A stretch of 49,730 bases of DNA from Pseudonocardia sp. CNS-139 (GTDB lineage Bacteria > Actinomycetota > Actinomycetes > Mycobacteriales > Pseudonocardiaceae). The stretch spans positions 1 through 49,730 of the forward strand of contig MKJX01000192.1 in assembly GCA_001942415.1 (NCBI GenBank). Direction: 5' to 3'. Shown here piece by piece: positions 20,452 through 30,021 of the stretch. The position numbers were made by a program, and so were the translations under genes. The notes under the pieces were generated by a model, which saw nothing but the letters and a program-made list of their open reading frames with translations, did no database searches and was not told the DNA's origin. Each line of letters starts with the position of its first letter. Within the stretch, counting starts at the first letter, position 1.

Positions 20452-21257
20452 GTGAACCAGGATCCGGCCACCCGGAGCCGGCCCTCGCCCCTGATCGACA
20501 CGTCGGTCCCCCATTCCGCGCGGGTCTGGAACCACTGGCTCGGCGGCAAGGACAACTACGCCGTCGACCGCGAGGCGGGCGACGTCTTCGCCGCCGCCTA
20601 CCCGCAGATCGTCACGCTGGCCCGGGAGTCGCGGCGGTTCCTCGTCCGCGCGGTCGAGTACCTCGTCACCGAGGTCGGGATCCGGCAGTTCCTCGACATC
20701 GGCACCGGCCTGCCGACGATGGACAACACCCACCAGGTCGCGCAGCGGGCCGCGCCGGACTGCCGCGTGGTCTACGTCGACAACGACCCGCTGGTGCTGG
20801 CGCACGCCCGCGCCCTGCTGGTCAACACCACGGCCGAGGGCGTCACGGCCTACGTCGACTCCGACTTCCACGACCCCGAAGGATCCTCGCCGGCGCCGCG
20901 CGCTTCCTGGACCTCACGCAGCCCGTCGGGGTGATGTTCATGGGCGTGCTCGGGCACGCCGTCGACTACCACGAGTCGCGCTCCATCGTGGACCGGGTGC
21001 TGGCGGCCGTCCCGGCCGGGAGCCACCTCACGCTGTGGGAGGGCGTCGACACCAGCGCGGGCCTGGTCTCGGCCAACGCGGCCTACGCCGGCACCGGCGG
21101 CGTCCCGTACGTGCCGCGCAGCCCGGAGCAGATCGCGGGCTACTTCGCCGGTCTGGAGCTGGTGGCGCCGGGTGTGGTGCCGGTGTCGCAGTGGCGGCCG
21201 GGTGGGGGCATCGTCAAGCAGGTCGACGGGAACGGGGCCGTCGCGCGCAAGCCGTGA
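20452..21257 (+). CDS. DUF574 family SAM-dependent methyltransferase (copy 1)
   Basis: About 268 residues of the actinobacterial S-adenosyl methyltransferase family PF04672, substrate unknown. The family signature DTSVPHSARVWNHWLGGKDNY near residue 17 is followed by motif I FLDIGTGLPTMDNTHQVA and the acidic strand VVYVDNDPLVLAHARALL. After one frame break near 20881 it continues with VGVMFMGVLGHAVDYHESRS and GSHLTLWEGVD. A paralogue lies at 30022. Neither is in a clear operon. Confidence 0.88.
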
Positions 21258-21319
21258 GCCGCACCTCGCGGGGATGCCTGACTGTTGGCAGCTATCACCC
21301 CGTGAGCGAGGATGGCCCG

Positions 21320-21909
21320 ATGCCCGACCCCCACGAGGCCGCGGTCACGGCGGCCATCGGGTCGTCGGTGCGCCGCGCCCGGCAGCGCAGCGGCCTGTCC
21401 ACGCGCGAGCTCGCGCAGCGCGCGTCGATGTCGCAGCCGTTCCTGTCGAACATCGAGAACGGGCGCTCGGCGCCGAGCGTCGCGACGCTCTACAAGCTCG
21501 CCGCCGCGCTGGGCGTGAGCGCGTCCGAGCTGCTCCCGGCGAGCACGGACGAGGGGATCGTGCTGGTCCGGGCGGGTGAGGGCGTGGCGACCGGCATGGA
21601 CGAGACGCCCGGGGTGGCCCTCTCGACCTTGCTCGCCGGCGCGCCCGGCCGGATCATGGAGGCGCGCCGTGCGGTGATCGAGCCCGGCCAGCCGGCCGGC
21701 GACTGGTTCGACCACGACGGTGAGGACTTCCTGTTCGTCATCGATGGGGTGGTGCGCGTGGAGTTCGGCACCGGACGTGTCGACGAGCTCGCCGCCGGCG
21801 ACTCGATCTGGCACGAGGGCACCATCCCGCACCGCTGGCGGGTGGGTCCCGACGTGGGGCCCGGTTGCTCCTCGTGACCGGTCAGGTACCCGCCGCAGGT
21901 CACGATTGA
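21320..21909 (+). CDS. XRE-type helix-turn-helix regulator with C-terminal cupin domain
   Basis: About 196 residues. The HTH comprises VRRARQRSGLSTRELAQRASMSQPFLSNIENG at residues about 17-48. The cupin is GDWFDHDGEDFLFVIDGVVRVEFG followed by WHEGTIPHRW, giving conserved ligand-binding His residues. This SutR/PuuR-like architecture senses small metabolites. The ATG at 21320 was chosen because GAGG precedes it. GTG 21302 is an alternative. A frame break near 21859 hides the natural end RLLLVTGQVPAAGHD. It sits 101 nt upstream of the importer operon and is its likely regulator. Confidence 0.85.
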
Positions 21910-21942
21910 TTTCTCTGACGAATCGCAACGCACCCGCAACAC

Positions 21943-21962
21943 GGTGACACGCCGCTGTGACC
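21943..21962. promoter_or_regulatory. Operator-like dyad at the importer operon promoter
   Basis: GGTGACA-N6-TGTGACC, with one mismatched pair in seven. It ends 9 nt before a TAGCGT -10 box (21972-21977), so it covers the -35 position. Its place between the XRE-cupin gene and the first operon gene fits an operator for that regulator. Confidence 0.4.
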
Positions 21963-22010
21963 CGCCTTACCTAGCGTTCGACCATCCCCGACCCCCGAAG
22001 GACGCCGCCG

Positions 22011-23071
22011 ATGCCTCGAACCAGCAGCCCCACCGGACGCCCGCGCAGACGGGGATGGCGCGCGACGCTCGTCCTGGCCGTGGCGGCCGGGCTCATGCTG
22101 GCCGGGTGCGGTGACGCCGGGCGCCGGGACACCGCGCCCGAGCCGGGCGGCGCCGCCGCGTCGGGCGCGCCGCGGCTCGCGATCGTCTACTACCCGCAGT
22201 TCCGCGACGGCTCGTGGGGCGAGGCCGCGCTGACCGGCGCGCAGCGGCTCAAGGACGAGGGCGTGATCTCCGACTTCGCCGTGCAGGAGAACGTCAACCC
22301 CGGCGCGGACGCCGTGCGCGCGCTGCGCAGCTACGCCGAGCAGGGCTACAACCCGATCGTCGCGCACTCCTTCAACTACGGCGACGACGTCAAGCAGGTC
22401 GCGGCGGACTTCCCGGACACGGTCTTCGCGTACGCGGGCGGCTTCGGCGACGTCGCGGCGAACGTCGCGGACTACGCGCAGCCGTTCTACGAGGCCACCT
22501 ACCTGGAGGGCATCCTCGGCGCCGGCGCGACGTCCGGCGGCAACGTGGCCGGGGCCGGCGGGTTCGACATCCCGGTCTGCCGGGCCATGTTCAACGCCTA
22601 CCTGGAGGCGCGCGGCTCGTCCGCCCGGAGACGACCGGCACGTTCGTGGCCGTCGGGGACTGGTCGGACGTGCAGCGGGCCAAGGAGGCGGCGCTCGCGC
22701 AGGCCGACCAGGGCGCGACGATGTTCGTCGGCTGCGGGCAGGGCCCGACGTTCGGGCAGATCGAGGCGGCCGCCGAGCGGCAGGGCGTGGCCAACGGCTA
22801 CACCGGTGACATGTCGACGCTCTCGCCGGCCGTCGTCTCGTCCTTCACGTGGAACCTGGAGCACGTCTTCCGGCTGATGGCCGAGGACGTCGCGGCGGGG
22901 CGGGTCAACCCCACGCGGTACTTCGAGGTCGACATGGCCGCAGGCGGCATGGACGTCGTCGTGAGCCCCGGGTGGCGCGACCGCATCCCGGCGCCGGTGA
23001 TGCAGCTCTTCGAGCAGCGGCTCGCCGATGTGCGCAGCGGCGCGTTCACCGTTCCGTACAACGACCAGTGA
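22011..23071 (+). CDS. BMP family ABC transporter substrate-binding lipoprotein
   Basis: Extracytoplasmic binding protein of the basic membrane protein (PnrA/BmpA) family of about 353 residues, which usually binds nucleosides or related purine compounds. It has a lipoprotein signal peptide with lipobox MLAGC near residues 28-32. Family blocks are DGSWGEAALTGAQRL, YNPIVAHSFNYGDDV and AQPFYEATYLEGILGAGAT. One base is lost near 22612. AAGGA lies about 9 nt before the ATG. The stop overlaps the GTG of the ATPase gene. Confidence 0.9.
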
Positions 23072-24556
23072 CAGACCCGTCCGCTCCCTCCGCAGTGATC
23101 ACGGGGGTCCGGCGCCGGTTCGGCGCCGGACCCCCGGCCCTCGACGGGGTCGACCTGGAGCTGCGGGCCGGCGAGGTGCACGCGCTGCTCGGCGAGAACG
23201 GGGCGGGCAAGACCACGCTGATGCGGATCCTCGCCGGGCTCGACGAGCCGGACGAGGGCACGGTCGCGGTCGGCGGCGAGCCGGTCGCCGACTTCACCCC
23301 GCGGGCCGTGCGCGAGCGCGGCGTGGCGATGGTGCAGCAGCACTTCACGCTGGTCCCGACGCTGACGGCGGGCGAGAACCTGGCGCTGGCCCGGCCGGAG
23401 GGCCGGCTGCGCCCGGGCGCGCGGCGGCTGCGGCGCCGGGTGGAGGAGCTCGCCCAGCGCTACGGGCTGCCGGTGCGCGCGGACGTGCCCGTCGAGCGGC
23501 TCTCGGTCGGGGAGCAGCAGCGGCTGGAGATCCTGCGTGCCCTGGACGCGGACGCCCGGCTGCTGATCCTGGACGAGCCGACCGCCGTGCTCGTCGACGC
23601 CGAGGCGGAGGCGCTGCTCACCGTCTGCCGCGGGCTCGCCGAGGACGGGCGGACGGTCGTGATCATCACGCACCGGCTGGCCGAGGTGTTCGCCGGCTGC
23701 GACCGGGTGACGGTGCTGCGCCGCGGCGCCGTGGTGTGCGCGGGCGAGCCGGTGGAGGGCCACGACCGGGCGAGCCTCGCGACGCTCATGGTCGGCTCCG
23801 CGCCGGCGCCACCGGTCGCGGTCGAGCGCCCGGCCCGCAACGGGACGGCGCGCGTCGAGCTGGCCGGGGCCGCGCTCGGCCGGCTGCGGCCGCTGGACCT
23901 GGAGGTGCACGCGGGCGAGGTCGTCGGCGTCGCGGGAGTGGACGGCAACGGGCAGGCCGAGCTGGAGGAGCTGCTCGCCGGGCTGGCCGCGCCGCAGGCG
24001 GGCACCGTCCGGGTGGAGGTGCTGCCGGTCGGCGCGCCGCGCGAGCGGGTCGCCCGCGGCGTCGCGTACATCCCGCGTCCGCTACCGGCGCGCGCTGGCC
24101 CGTCCGCTCTCGCTGGCCGACAACCTGGAGCTGGGCCGCGGTCCGCGCCGGCGCTCCACCCGGGCCCGCCGCGAGGAGCGCGCGGCCCCGGCGCTCGCCG
24201 CGTGGGACGTGCGCTCGGCCGGGCCGGGCGCGCCCGCCGCGAGCCTCTCGGGCGGCAACGCGCAGAAGCTCGTGCTGGCCCGCGAGCTGGCCGGCGGGCC
24301 GGCGGTGGTCGTGGCCGCGCAACCGACCCGCGGGCTCGACCCGGAGGCCGCCCGGATGATCACCGAACGGGTGCTGGCCGCGGCCGCGGACGGCGCCGCG
24401 GTGGTCTGGTTCGGCGCCGAGCTGGACGAGCTGTTCGCCGTCGCCGACCGGCTGGTCGTGCTCGCCGGCGGCACCGCGACCCCGTTCGCGCCGCCGTACG
24501 ACCGGGGCGCGATCGGCATGGCCATGGCCGGCGGGTCGGGCGGGCCGGACGCATGA
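23068..24556 (+). CDS. Tandem-domain ABC importer ATPase, nucleoside/sugar type
   Basis: About 496 residues with two nucleotide-binding domains, like RbsA or nucleoside importers such as YufO. Domain 1 has Walker A GENGAGKTTL (about residue 43), signature LSVGEQQR and Walker B LLILDEPTAVL. Domain 2 has the degenerate loop GVDGNGQAE, signature SLSGGNAQKLVLARE and VVVAAQPTRGLDPEA. One base is missing near 24077 (YIPxDRYRRALARPLSLADN). It overlaps both neighbours by 4 nt. Confidence 0.92.
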
Positions 24557-25648
24557 CGGTGACGCGGAGCCCGGCCCCGCCGCAGCGGACGCCGGACGGG
24601 CTGGTCGCCCGCGCCCTGCGGGGGCCGGGGGACCGCTCGCGGCTGGTGGTGGTCGCCGTGCCGGTGCTCGCCCTGCTCGGTGCGCTGGTCGTCGGCGGCG
24701 TGCTGATGGCGTTCGAGGGGGTGGCGCCGCTCTCGGCGTACGGCGAGGTCGTGATGGGGGTGGTCGGGCGCCGCGCGGGCTCGTCGACACCGCGATCGTC
24801 GCGACGCCGCTCGTGCTGCTCGCGCTGGGCATCACGGTGGCCTACCGGGCCCGGCTCTTCACGATCGGCGCGGAGGGCCAGTACATCGCCGGCGCGCTGG
24901 CCGGCACCGCGTGGGCCACCGCGGCGCCGCTGCGCGACCTGCCCGGCCCGCTGCTGGTGGTGACGGCGCTGGTCGTCGCGGTGGTGGCGGGCGGCGCGTG
25001 GTCCGGGCTGACGGCGTGGCTGCTGGCCCGGTTCGGCACGAGCGTCGTGATCACGAGCCTGCTGCTCAACTACATCGCGGCGGCGGTGCTGGCGTGGGCG
25101 GTGCGGGTCGGCATCCGCGACCCCGAGGCGTTCACGCCGCAGAGCCGCCAGATCGGCGCGGCCGCGCTGCCCGACATCCCCGGCACCACCATCCACCTGG
25201 GCTTCTTCTTCGCGCTGCTGGCCGTGCCCGTGCTGGCGGCGGTGCTGCGGCGCACCCGGTTCGGCTTCCGTGTGGAGGTGCTCGGCGCCAGCCCGGACGT
25301 GCTCGCGGCCACCGAGGCGCGCCCCGCGTACACCCGGTTCTGGGTGCTCGCGGCGGCGGGCGCGTTCGCGGGGCTGGCCGGGTTCGTCGAGGTCGCGGGC
25401 GTGACCGGGCGCATGACGCAGGCGTTCGCCGTGGGCTACGGGTTCACCGCGATCATCGTCGCGCTGCTCGGCCGGCTGCGCCCGCTCGGCGTGCTGGTGG
25501 CCGGGCTGGTGATGGCTGCGCTCACCGTCGGGTTCGAGGAGGCCGAGCGGGTGTTCGTCATCCCGTCGCGACGGTCGGGGTGATCCAGGCGGTCGTGATC
25601 GTCTTCTTCGTCGCCGGGGACGCGCTGAGCAGGCGGGGCAGGCGCTGA
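24553..25648 (+). CDS. ABC importer permease, first subunit (nucleoside type)
   Basis: Inner-membrane permease of about 365 residues of the BPD_transp_2 family. The core family block FTIGAEGQYIAGALAGT sits near residue 95, and TSVVITSLLLNYIAAA and YGFTAIIVALLGRLRPLGV follow. About nine hydrophobic segments are seen. Frame breaks lie near 24770 and 25567, the latter before VGVIQAVVIVFFVAGDAL. It overlaps the ATPase stop and the start of the second permease. Confidence 0.9.
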
Positions 25649-26519
25649 TGGACACCCTCTTCACCCTCGCGACGCTCGCGGCCGCGATCCGGCTGGCGAT
25701 CCCGGTGGCGGTCGCCGCGCTCGGCGAGGTCGTCACCGAGCGGTCCGGCGTGCTCAACCTGGGCCTCGAAGGCACCATGCTCTTCGGCGCCCTCGCCGGC
25801 TACCTCGCGACGCTGGGCAGCGGCTCGCCGTGGGTCGGGCTGGGCGCCGGGCTCGGCGCGGGCGCGGCGTGCGGGGCGGTGCTCGCGCTGCTCATGGTGG
25901 TGATCCGGGCCGACCAGATCGTCACCGGCCTGGCGTTCACGCTGTTCGCGGGCTCGGCGACGACCTACATCTTCGAGCAGTCGTACACGATCGGGCAGGC
26001 GCCGCCGCGGATCGCGAGCCTCTCGGAGCTGCCGCTCGTCCTGATCGTGCTGGTGGTGCTGGCGGCCGTCTGGTTCGTGCTCTCCCGGACGTCGGTCGGG
26101 CTCGTGCTCAGCGCGGCCGGCGAGTCCCCGGGGTCGGTCGACGCGCTCGGCTACCGGGTCTCCCACGTCCGCTCGGCGGCCACCGTCGCGGGCACTGCGT
26201 TGGCCGGGCTCGCCGGCGCGATGCTGGTCTGCGGGCCGCTCGGGCTCTTCGTCCAGAACGTGACGGCCGGGCGCGGCTGGGTGGCGCTCGCGCTCGTCGT
26301 GTTCGCCCGCTGCGCCCGGGCCGCGCGGTGGCGGGCGCCCTGCTCTTCGGCCTCTGCGACGCCGCGCAGCTGCGCCTGCAGGGCACCGAGACCCAGATCC
26401 CGTACGAGGTGTTCCTCGCGCTCCCGTACGTCGTCACGCTGCTGGCGCTGGTCGTGCGGGCCCGGCGCAGCGGCACCCCGTCGGCGCTCGCGGTGCCGTT
26501 CGTCCGAGGGCCGACATGA
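25648..26519 (+). CDS. ABC importer permease, second subunit (nucleoside type)
   Basis: About 290 residues and paired with the first permease. The family block reads VVTERSGVLNLGLEGTMLFGAL near residue 30. Further marks are IRADQIVTGLAFTLFAGSAT and, past a frame break near 26313, GALLFGLCDAAQLRLQG. About eight hydrophobic segments are present. The start overlaps the previous stop (TGATG), and its own stop overlaps the amidohydrolase ATG. Confidence 0.9.
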
Positions 26520-27830
26520 TCCCCGACCTGCGGATCGGGCCGGCGCTCGTCGTGCCCGTCACGGCGCCGCCGCTGCTCGGGTACGTCGAGGTCACCGGCG
26601 GGACGATCACGCACGTCGGCCCGGTGCCCACGCCCGGCCGGGCCGTCGAGACGGTGGTGACGCCGGAGCGGATCGTGATCCCCGGGCTGGTCAACACGCA
26701 CTGCCACACCAGCCAGCAGCTCGGGCGCGGCCTCGGCGACGACGTCGGCCTGCTCACCTGGCTGCACGACCGGATCTGGCCCTACGAGCTGGCGCTCGAC
26801 GAGGCCGACGCCGAGCTCTCGGCCCTGGTCTGCGCGATCGAGCAGATCCGCAACGGCTGCACGCTGGTGGCCGAGCCGGGCGGGCGGCACGTCGACGGGA
26901 TGGCCCGCGGGATCGCCGCGGCCGGCATCCGGGCGCTGCTCGGGCGCAGCGCGATGGACTCCGGCGACGGCCGCCCGCCCGCGACCGGGAGACCACCGCC
27001 GAGGTGCTCGACGCCCAGGACGAGCTGGCCGACCGCTGGCACGGCGTCGGGCTGCTGCGCTTCTCCTACACCCTGCGGACGATCTTCAACTGCTCGGACG
27101 AGCTGGTCGCGGGCACGATGGAACGCGCGCGGGCGCTCGGCACCGTGGTGCAGATGCACGTCGCCGAGGTGCCCGAGGAGAACACACACGCGCTCGCGAC
27201 CCGCGGCGCCACGACCGTGCGGCACCTGGACCGGCTCGGCGCGCTCGGCCCCGACCTGCTCGCCGTGCACGCCACCTGGGTGGACGACGAGGAGATCGGG
27301 CTGCTGGCCGACGCGACTGCCCGGTCTCGCACAACGCCGCGTCCAACCTCAAGATCCTCGGCACCCCGCGCGTCGCCGACATGCTGGACGCGGGCGTGCG
27401 CGTCGGGCTCGGCACGGACGGCGCCCCGTCCAACAACCGGATGAGCATGATCGACGAGATGTGGCTCGCGGCCATCGTCCAGAAGGGGGTGCGCCGCGAC
27501 CCGACGGTGCTCCCGGCCGCCACCGTGCTGCGGATGGCCACCGCCGACGGCGCCGCCGCGCTGGGCATGGCCGACGTCGCCGGCGCGATCGAGGTGGGCC
27601 GGCGCGCGGACCTCGTGCTGCTCGACCCGTTCACCCCGAACTTCGCCACCGCGGCCGACCCCGTCGCCGCCCTGGTGACCGCGCTCAAGTCCGAGAACGT
27701 CGAGTCCGTCCTGTGCGACGGTGAGTGGGTGCTGCGCGACCGGCGCATCACCCGGGTCGACGAGGCGGCGGTGCTCACCGAGGCGGCCGCCCGCGCGGCC
27801 GCCGTGCGCCGCCGGGCCCAGCTCGCATGA
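26516..27830 (+). CDS. Metal-dependent amidohydrolase/deaminase (Mta/Ssn/AtzB-like)
   Basis: About 438 residues of the cytosine-deaminase-like amidohydrolase group, which deaminates or dechlorinates purines, pterins, MTA/SAH or triazines. Metal ligands are visible: HCH in PGLVNTHCHTSQQ (His62, His64), a His in VVQMHVAEVPE, a His in LAVHATWVDDEE and an Asp in GLGTDGAPSNN. Frame breaks are near 26985 and 27317. It is translationally coupled to the importer, so its substrate is probably what the importer brings in. The exact compound is not deducible. Confidence 0.87.
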
Positions 27831-27851
27831 GGCGGGAGAGGAGAACAGCCC

Positions 27852-28835
27852 GTGTCCGAGACCAACCTTCCGACCGTGGACGTCAGCCCGTTCGCGACGG
27901 GTGCGCCGCGCAGCCCCGAGCAGGACGCCGTCGCCGCCGAGATCGACCGCACCTGCCGTGAGATCGGGTTCTTCCTGATCTCCGGTCACGGGGTCGAGCC
28001 GCAGGTCAAGGACGCGATGATGGCGGCGATGCGGGAGTTCTTCGGGCGTCCCGACGACGAGAAGCTCGCCATCGCGATCGGCAACTCGCCCTGCCACCGC
28101 GGCTACGTCGCGATCGCCGCGGAGACGCTCGACGAGGACACCGCGGGCGACCTCAAGGAGTCCCTCGACACCGGCGGCGAGCACGGCCCCGACCACCCCG
28201 AGGTGCAGGCCGGCATCCCGATGTTCGGGCCGAACCAGTGGCCGGCCGACCCCGCGTTCCGGGTGGCCTGGGAGGCGTACCGGGCGCAGGCGATCGAGGC
28301 CGCGCAGCGCGTCCAGCGGGCGATGGCGCGGGCGCTGGGCCAGGACGACGAGTACCTGCTCGACCGGCCCGGCGGCGAGGTCATGTACCACCTGCGCCAC
28401 CTGCACTACCCGCCGCAGGACACCGTGCACCCCGGCCCCGACCAGCTCGGATGCGGCGCGCACACGGACTACGGCACCGTCACCCTGCTCGCCGACGACG
28501 GCGTGGGCGGGCTGCAGGTGATGCGCCGCGACGGCACGTGGATCGACGTCGCGGTGCCCACCGACCGGCTCGTCGTCAACCTCGGCGACCTCATGGCGAT
28601 CTGGACGAACGACCGCTGGGTCTCCAACCCGCACCGGGTGGTCAACCCGCCGCACACCGACCGGTACTCGATGCCGCTGTTCGTCACCCCGCCGTTCCGC
28701 GCGGAGATCAGCTGCCTGCCGAGCTGCCTGGTGCCCGGGGAGGAACCTCGCTACGCCAAGCAGGAGGCCGGCGCGTACCTCATGAGCCGCCTGGACGCCA
28801 CCCACAGCTACCGCAACCCCCTGCTGGCGAGCTGA
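27852..28835 (+). CDS. Isopenicillin N synthase-like non-haem Fe(II) oxygenase
   Basis: An intact 327-residue 2-oxoglutarate/Fe(II)-type oxygenase. The N-terminal DIOX_N region reads CREIGFFLISGHGV. The iron triad is His204/Asp206 in GAHTDYGTVTLL and His261 in NPHRVVNP, with the 2OG-binding pair Arg271-x-Ser273 (RYSMPLF). GAGAGGAG precedes the GTG at 27852, 21 nt after the amidohydrolase. The family includes many non-antibiotic dioxygenases, and no ACV synthetase is present, so beta-lactam synthesis is not implied. A role in oxidising the imported heterocycle is inferred. Confidence 0.9.
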   Translation: MSETNLPTVDVSPFATGAPRSPEQDAVAAEIDRTCREIGFFLISGHGVEPQVKDAMMAAMREFFGRPDDEKLAIAIGNSPCHRGYVAIAAETLDEDTAGDLKESLDTGGEHGPDHPEVQAGIPMFGPNQWPADPAFRVAWEAYRAQAIEAAQRVQRAMARALGQDDEYLLDRPGGEVMYHLRHLHYPPQDTVHPGPDQLGCGAHTDYGTVTLLADDGVGGLQVMRRDGTWIDVAVPTDRLVVNLGDLMAIWTNDRWVSNPHRVVNPPHTDRYSMPLFVTPPFRAEISCLPSCLVPGEEPRYAKQEAGAYLMSRLDATHSYRNPLLAS

Positions 28836-28846
28836 CGCGCCCACCC

Positions 28847-28960
28847 GCATTGTGGAGCCAAACTGCACTTCTGGGCCCGCCCAGACTGCATTGTGGAGCC
28901 ATATGGGGTTGGGGGCCCGCCCAGACTGCATTGTGGAGCCATATGGCGGTTGGGGGCCTG
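28847..28960. repeat. 41-bp interspersed tandem repeat, array B (3 units)
   Basis: Same family as array A but in the opposite orientation. Cores starting GCATTGTGGAGCC lie at 28847, 28888 and 28928 (periods 41 and 40), with linkers carrying GGGCCCGCCC. The array begins 11 nt after the oxygenase stop codon and ends about 60 nt before the next gene's promoter. Confidence 0.9.
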
Positions 28961-29016
28961 CGTTCTGGTGCCTGATCCTCTGCGCGGTTTCGCAAGGTCT
29001 CCGGCGCGCGGGGGGC

Positions 29017-29022
29017 TAGCGT
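29017..29022 (+). promoter_or_regulatory. Leaderless -10 box of the LLM oxidoreductase gene
   Basis: TAGCGT followed by 7 nt and the GTG at 29030. This selects 29030 rather than the in-frame GTG at 29021, which overlaps the box. Confidence 0.5.
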
Positions 29023-29029
29023 GGCGGCC

Positions 29030-29902
29030 GTGAAGATCGGACTGCACATCGCGGACTTCACCTACCCCAGCGGCCCCGCCGGCCTCGCCGACGACCTGAC
29101 CCGCGTGGTCACCGCCGCCGAGGAGGCCGGGTTCGCCCGCGTCAGCGTGATGGACCACGTCTGGCAGATCGCCAGCCACGGCCCGCCCGAGCACGCGATG
29201 CTGGAGGCGTACACGACGCTGGGCTACCTCGCCGCGCGCACCGAGCGCGTGGAGCTGCTGGCCTGGGTCACCGCCGTGACGTACCGCGAGCCGGGCATGC
29301 TCGCCAAGCTCGTCTCCACCGTCGATGTCCTGTCCGAGGGGCGGGCGTGGCTGGGTATCGGCGCCGGGTGGAACGAGCCCGAGGCGAACGGCCTGGGCCT
29401 GCCGTTCCCGCCGCTGGCCGAGCGGTTCGAGCGGCTGGAGGAGGCGCTGCAGGTCGTCCTGCAGATGTGGGCCGAGGGCGACGCGCCGTACGAGGGCAAG
29501 CACTACACGCTCGCCCGCACGCTCAACGCTCCGCAGCCGCTCCAGTCGCCGCGGCCGCGGATCCTGATCGGCGGTGGCGGGGAGCGCAAGACGCTGCGGA
29601 TGGTCGCCCAGTACGCCGACGCCTGCAACCTGTTCGCCGGTCCGGAGCTGGAGCGCAAGCTCGGTGTGCTGCGCGGGCACTGCGAGGCGCTCGGCCGCCC
29701 GTACGAGGAGATCGAGAAGACCGCCCAGATCCTGCTCGACGTCGGCGAGAAGGGCGAGCATCTCGACACGTTCCTGGAGACGCTGCGCGGGCTCGCGGCG
29801 CTGGGCGTCCAGGCCGTGCAGGGCAAGCTCCCGAACGTCTGGGAGCCGGAGCGGATGCGGTTCTTCGCCCGCGAGGTCGTGCCGGTGGCGGCCACCTTCT
29901 GA
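29030..29902 (+). CDS. LLM class F420-dependent oxidoreductase
   Basis: An intact protein of about 290 residues of the luciferase-like monooxygenase superfamily. The start KIGLHIADFTYPSG and the blocks VMDHVWQIAS, ERVELLAWVTAVTYREPGML, LGIGAGWNEPEANGLGLPFP and RILIGGGGERKTLR fit F420-dependent TIM-barrel reductases of actinobacteria. The substrate is unknown. It has its own promoter after repeat array B and a strong hairpin after its stop, so it is probably monocistronic. Confidence 0.9.
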   Translation: MKIGLHIADFTYPSGPAGLADDLTRVVTAAEEAGFARVSVMDHVWQIASHGPPEHAMLEAYTTLGYLAARTERVELLAWVTAVTYREPGMLAKLVSTVDVLSEGRAWLGIGAGWNEPEANGLGLPFPPLAERFERLEEALQVVLQMWAEGDAPYEGKHYTLARTLNAPQPLQSPRPRILIGGGGERKTLRMVAQYADACNLFAGPELERKLGVLRGHCEALGRPYEEIEKTAQILLDVGEKGEHLDTFLETLRGLAALGVQAVQGKLPNVWEPERMRFFAREVVPVAATF

Positions 29903-29908
29903 GCCTCG

Positions 29909-29956
29909 CGCCCTCGTCCCGAAAATCCCGTTCGCGAAGTTCGGGGCGAGAGGGCG
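29909..29956 (+). terminator. Hairpin after the LLM gene
   Basis: CGCCCTC (29909) and CCCGAA (29918) pair with TTCGGG (29940) and GAGGGCG (29950). This gives a two-part stem starting 6 nt after the stop codon. No T-run. Confidence 0.6.
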
Positions 29957-30021
29957 AACGGGTGTCGAGTGCGCTACGGTGCGTGACACGGGCCGGTGGC
30001 GAGCGGGGGGAGGCGGTCGGG

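Noticed and set aside
27852..28835. Beta-lactam biosynthesis suggested by the isopenicillin N synthase-like protein
   Set aside because: There is no ACV synthetase or other beta-lactam gene nearby, and the family is broad. Operon context points to catabolism.
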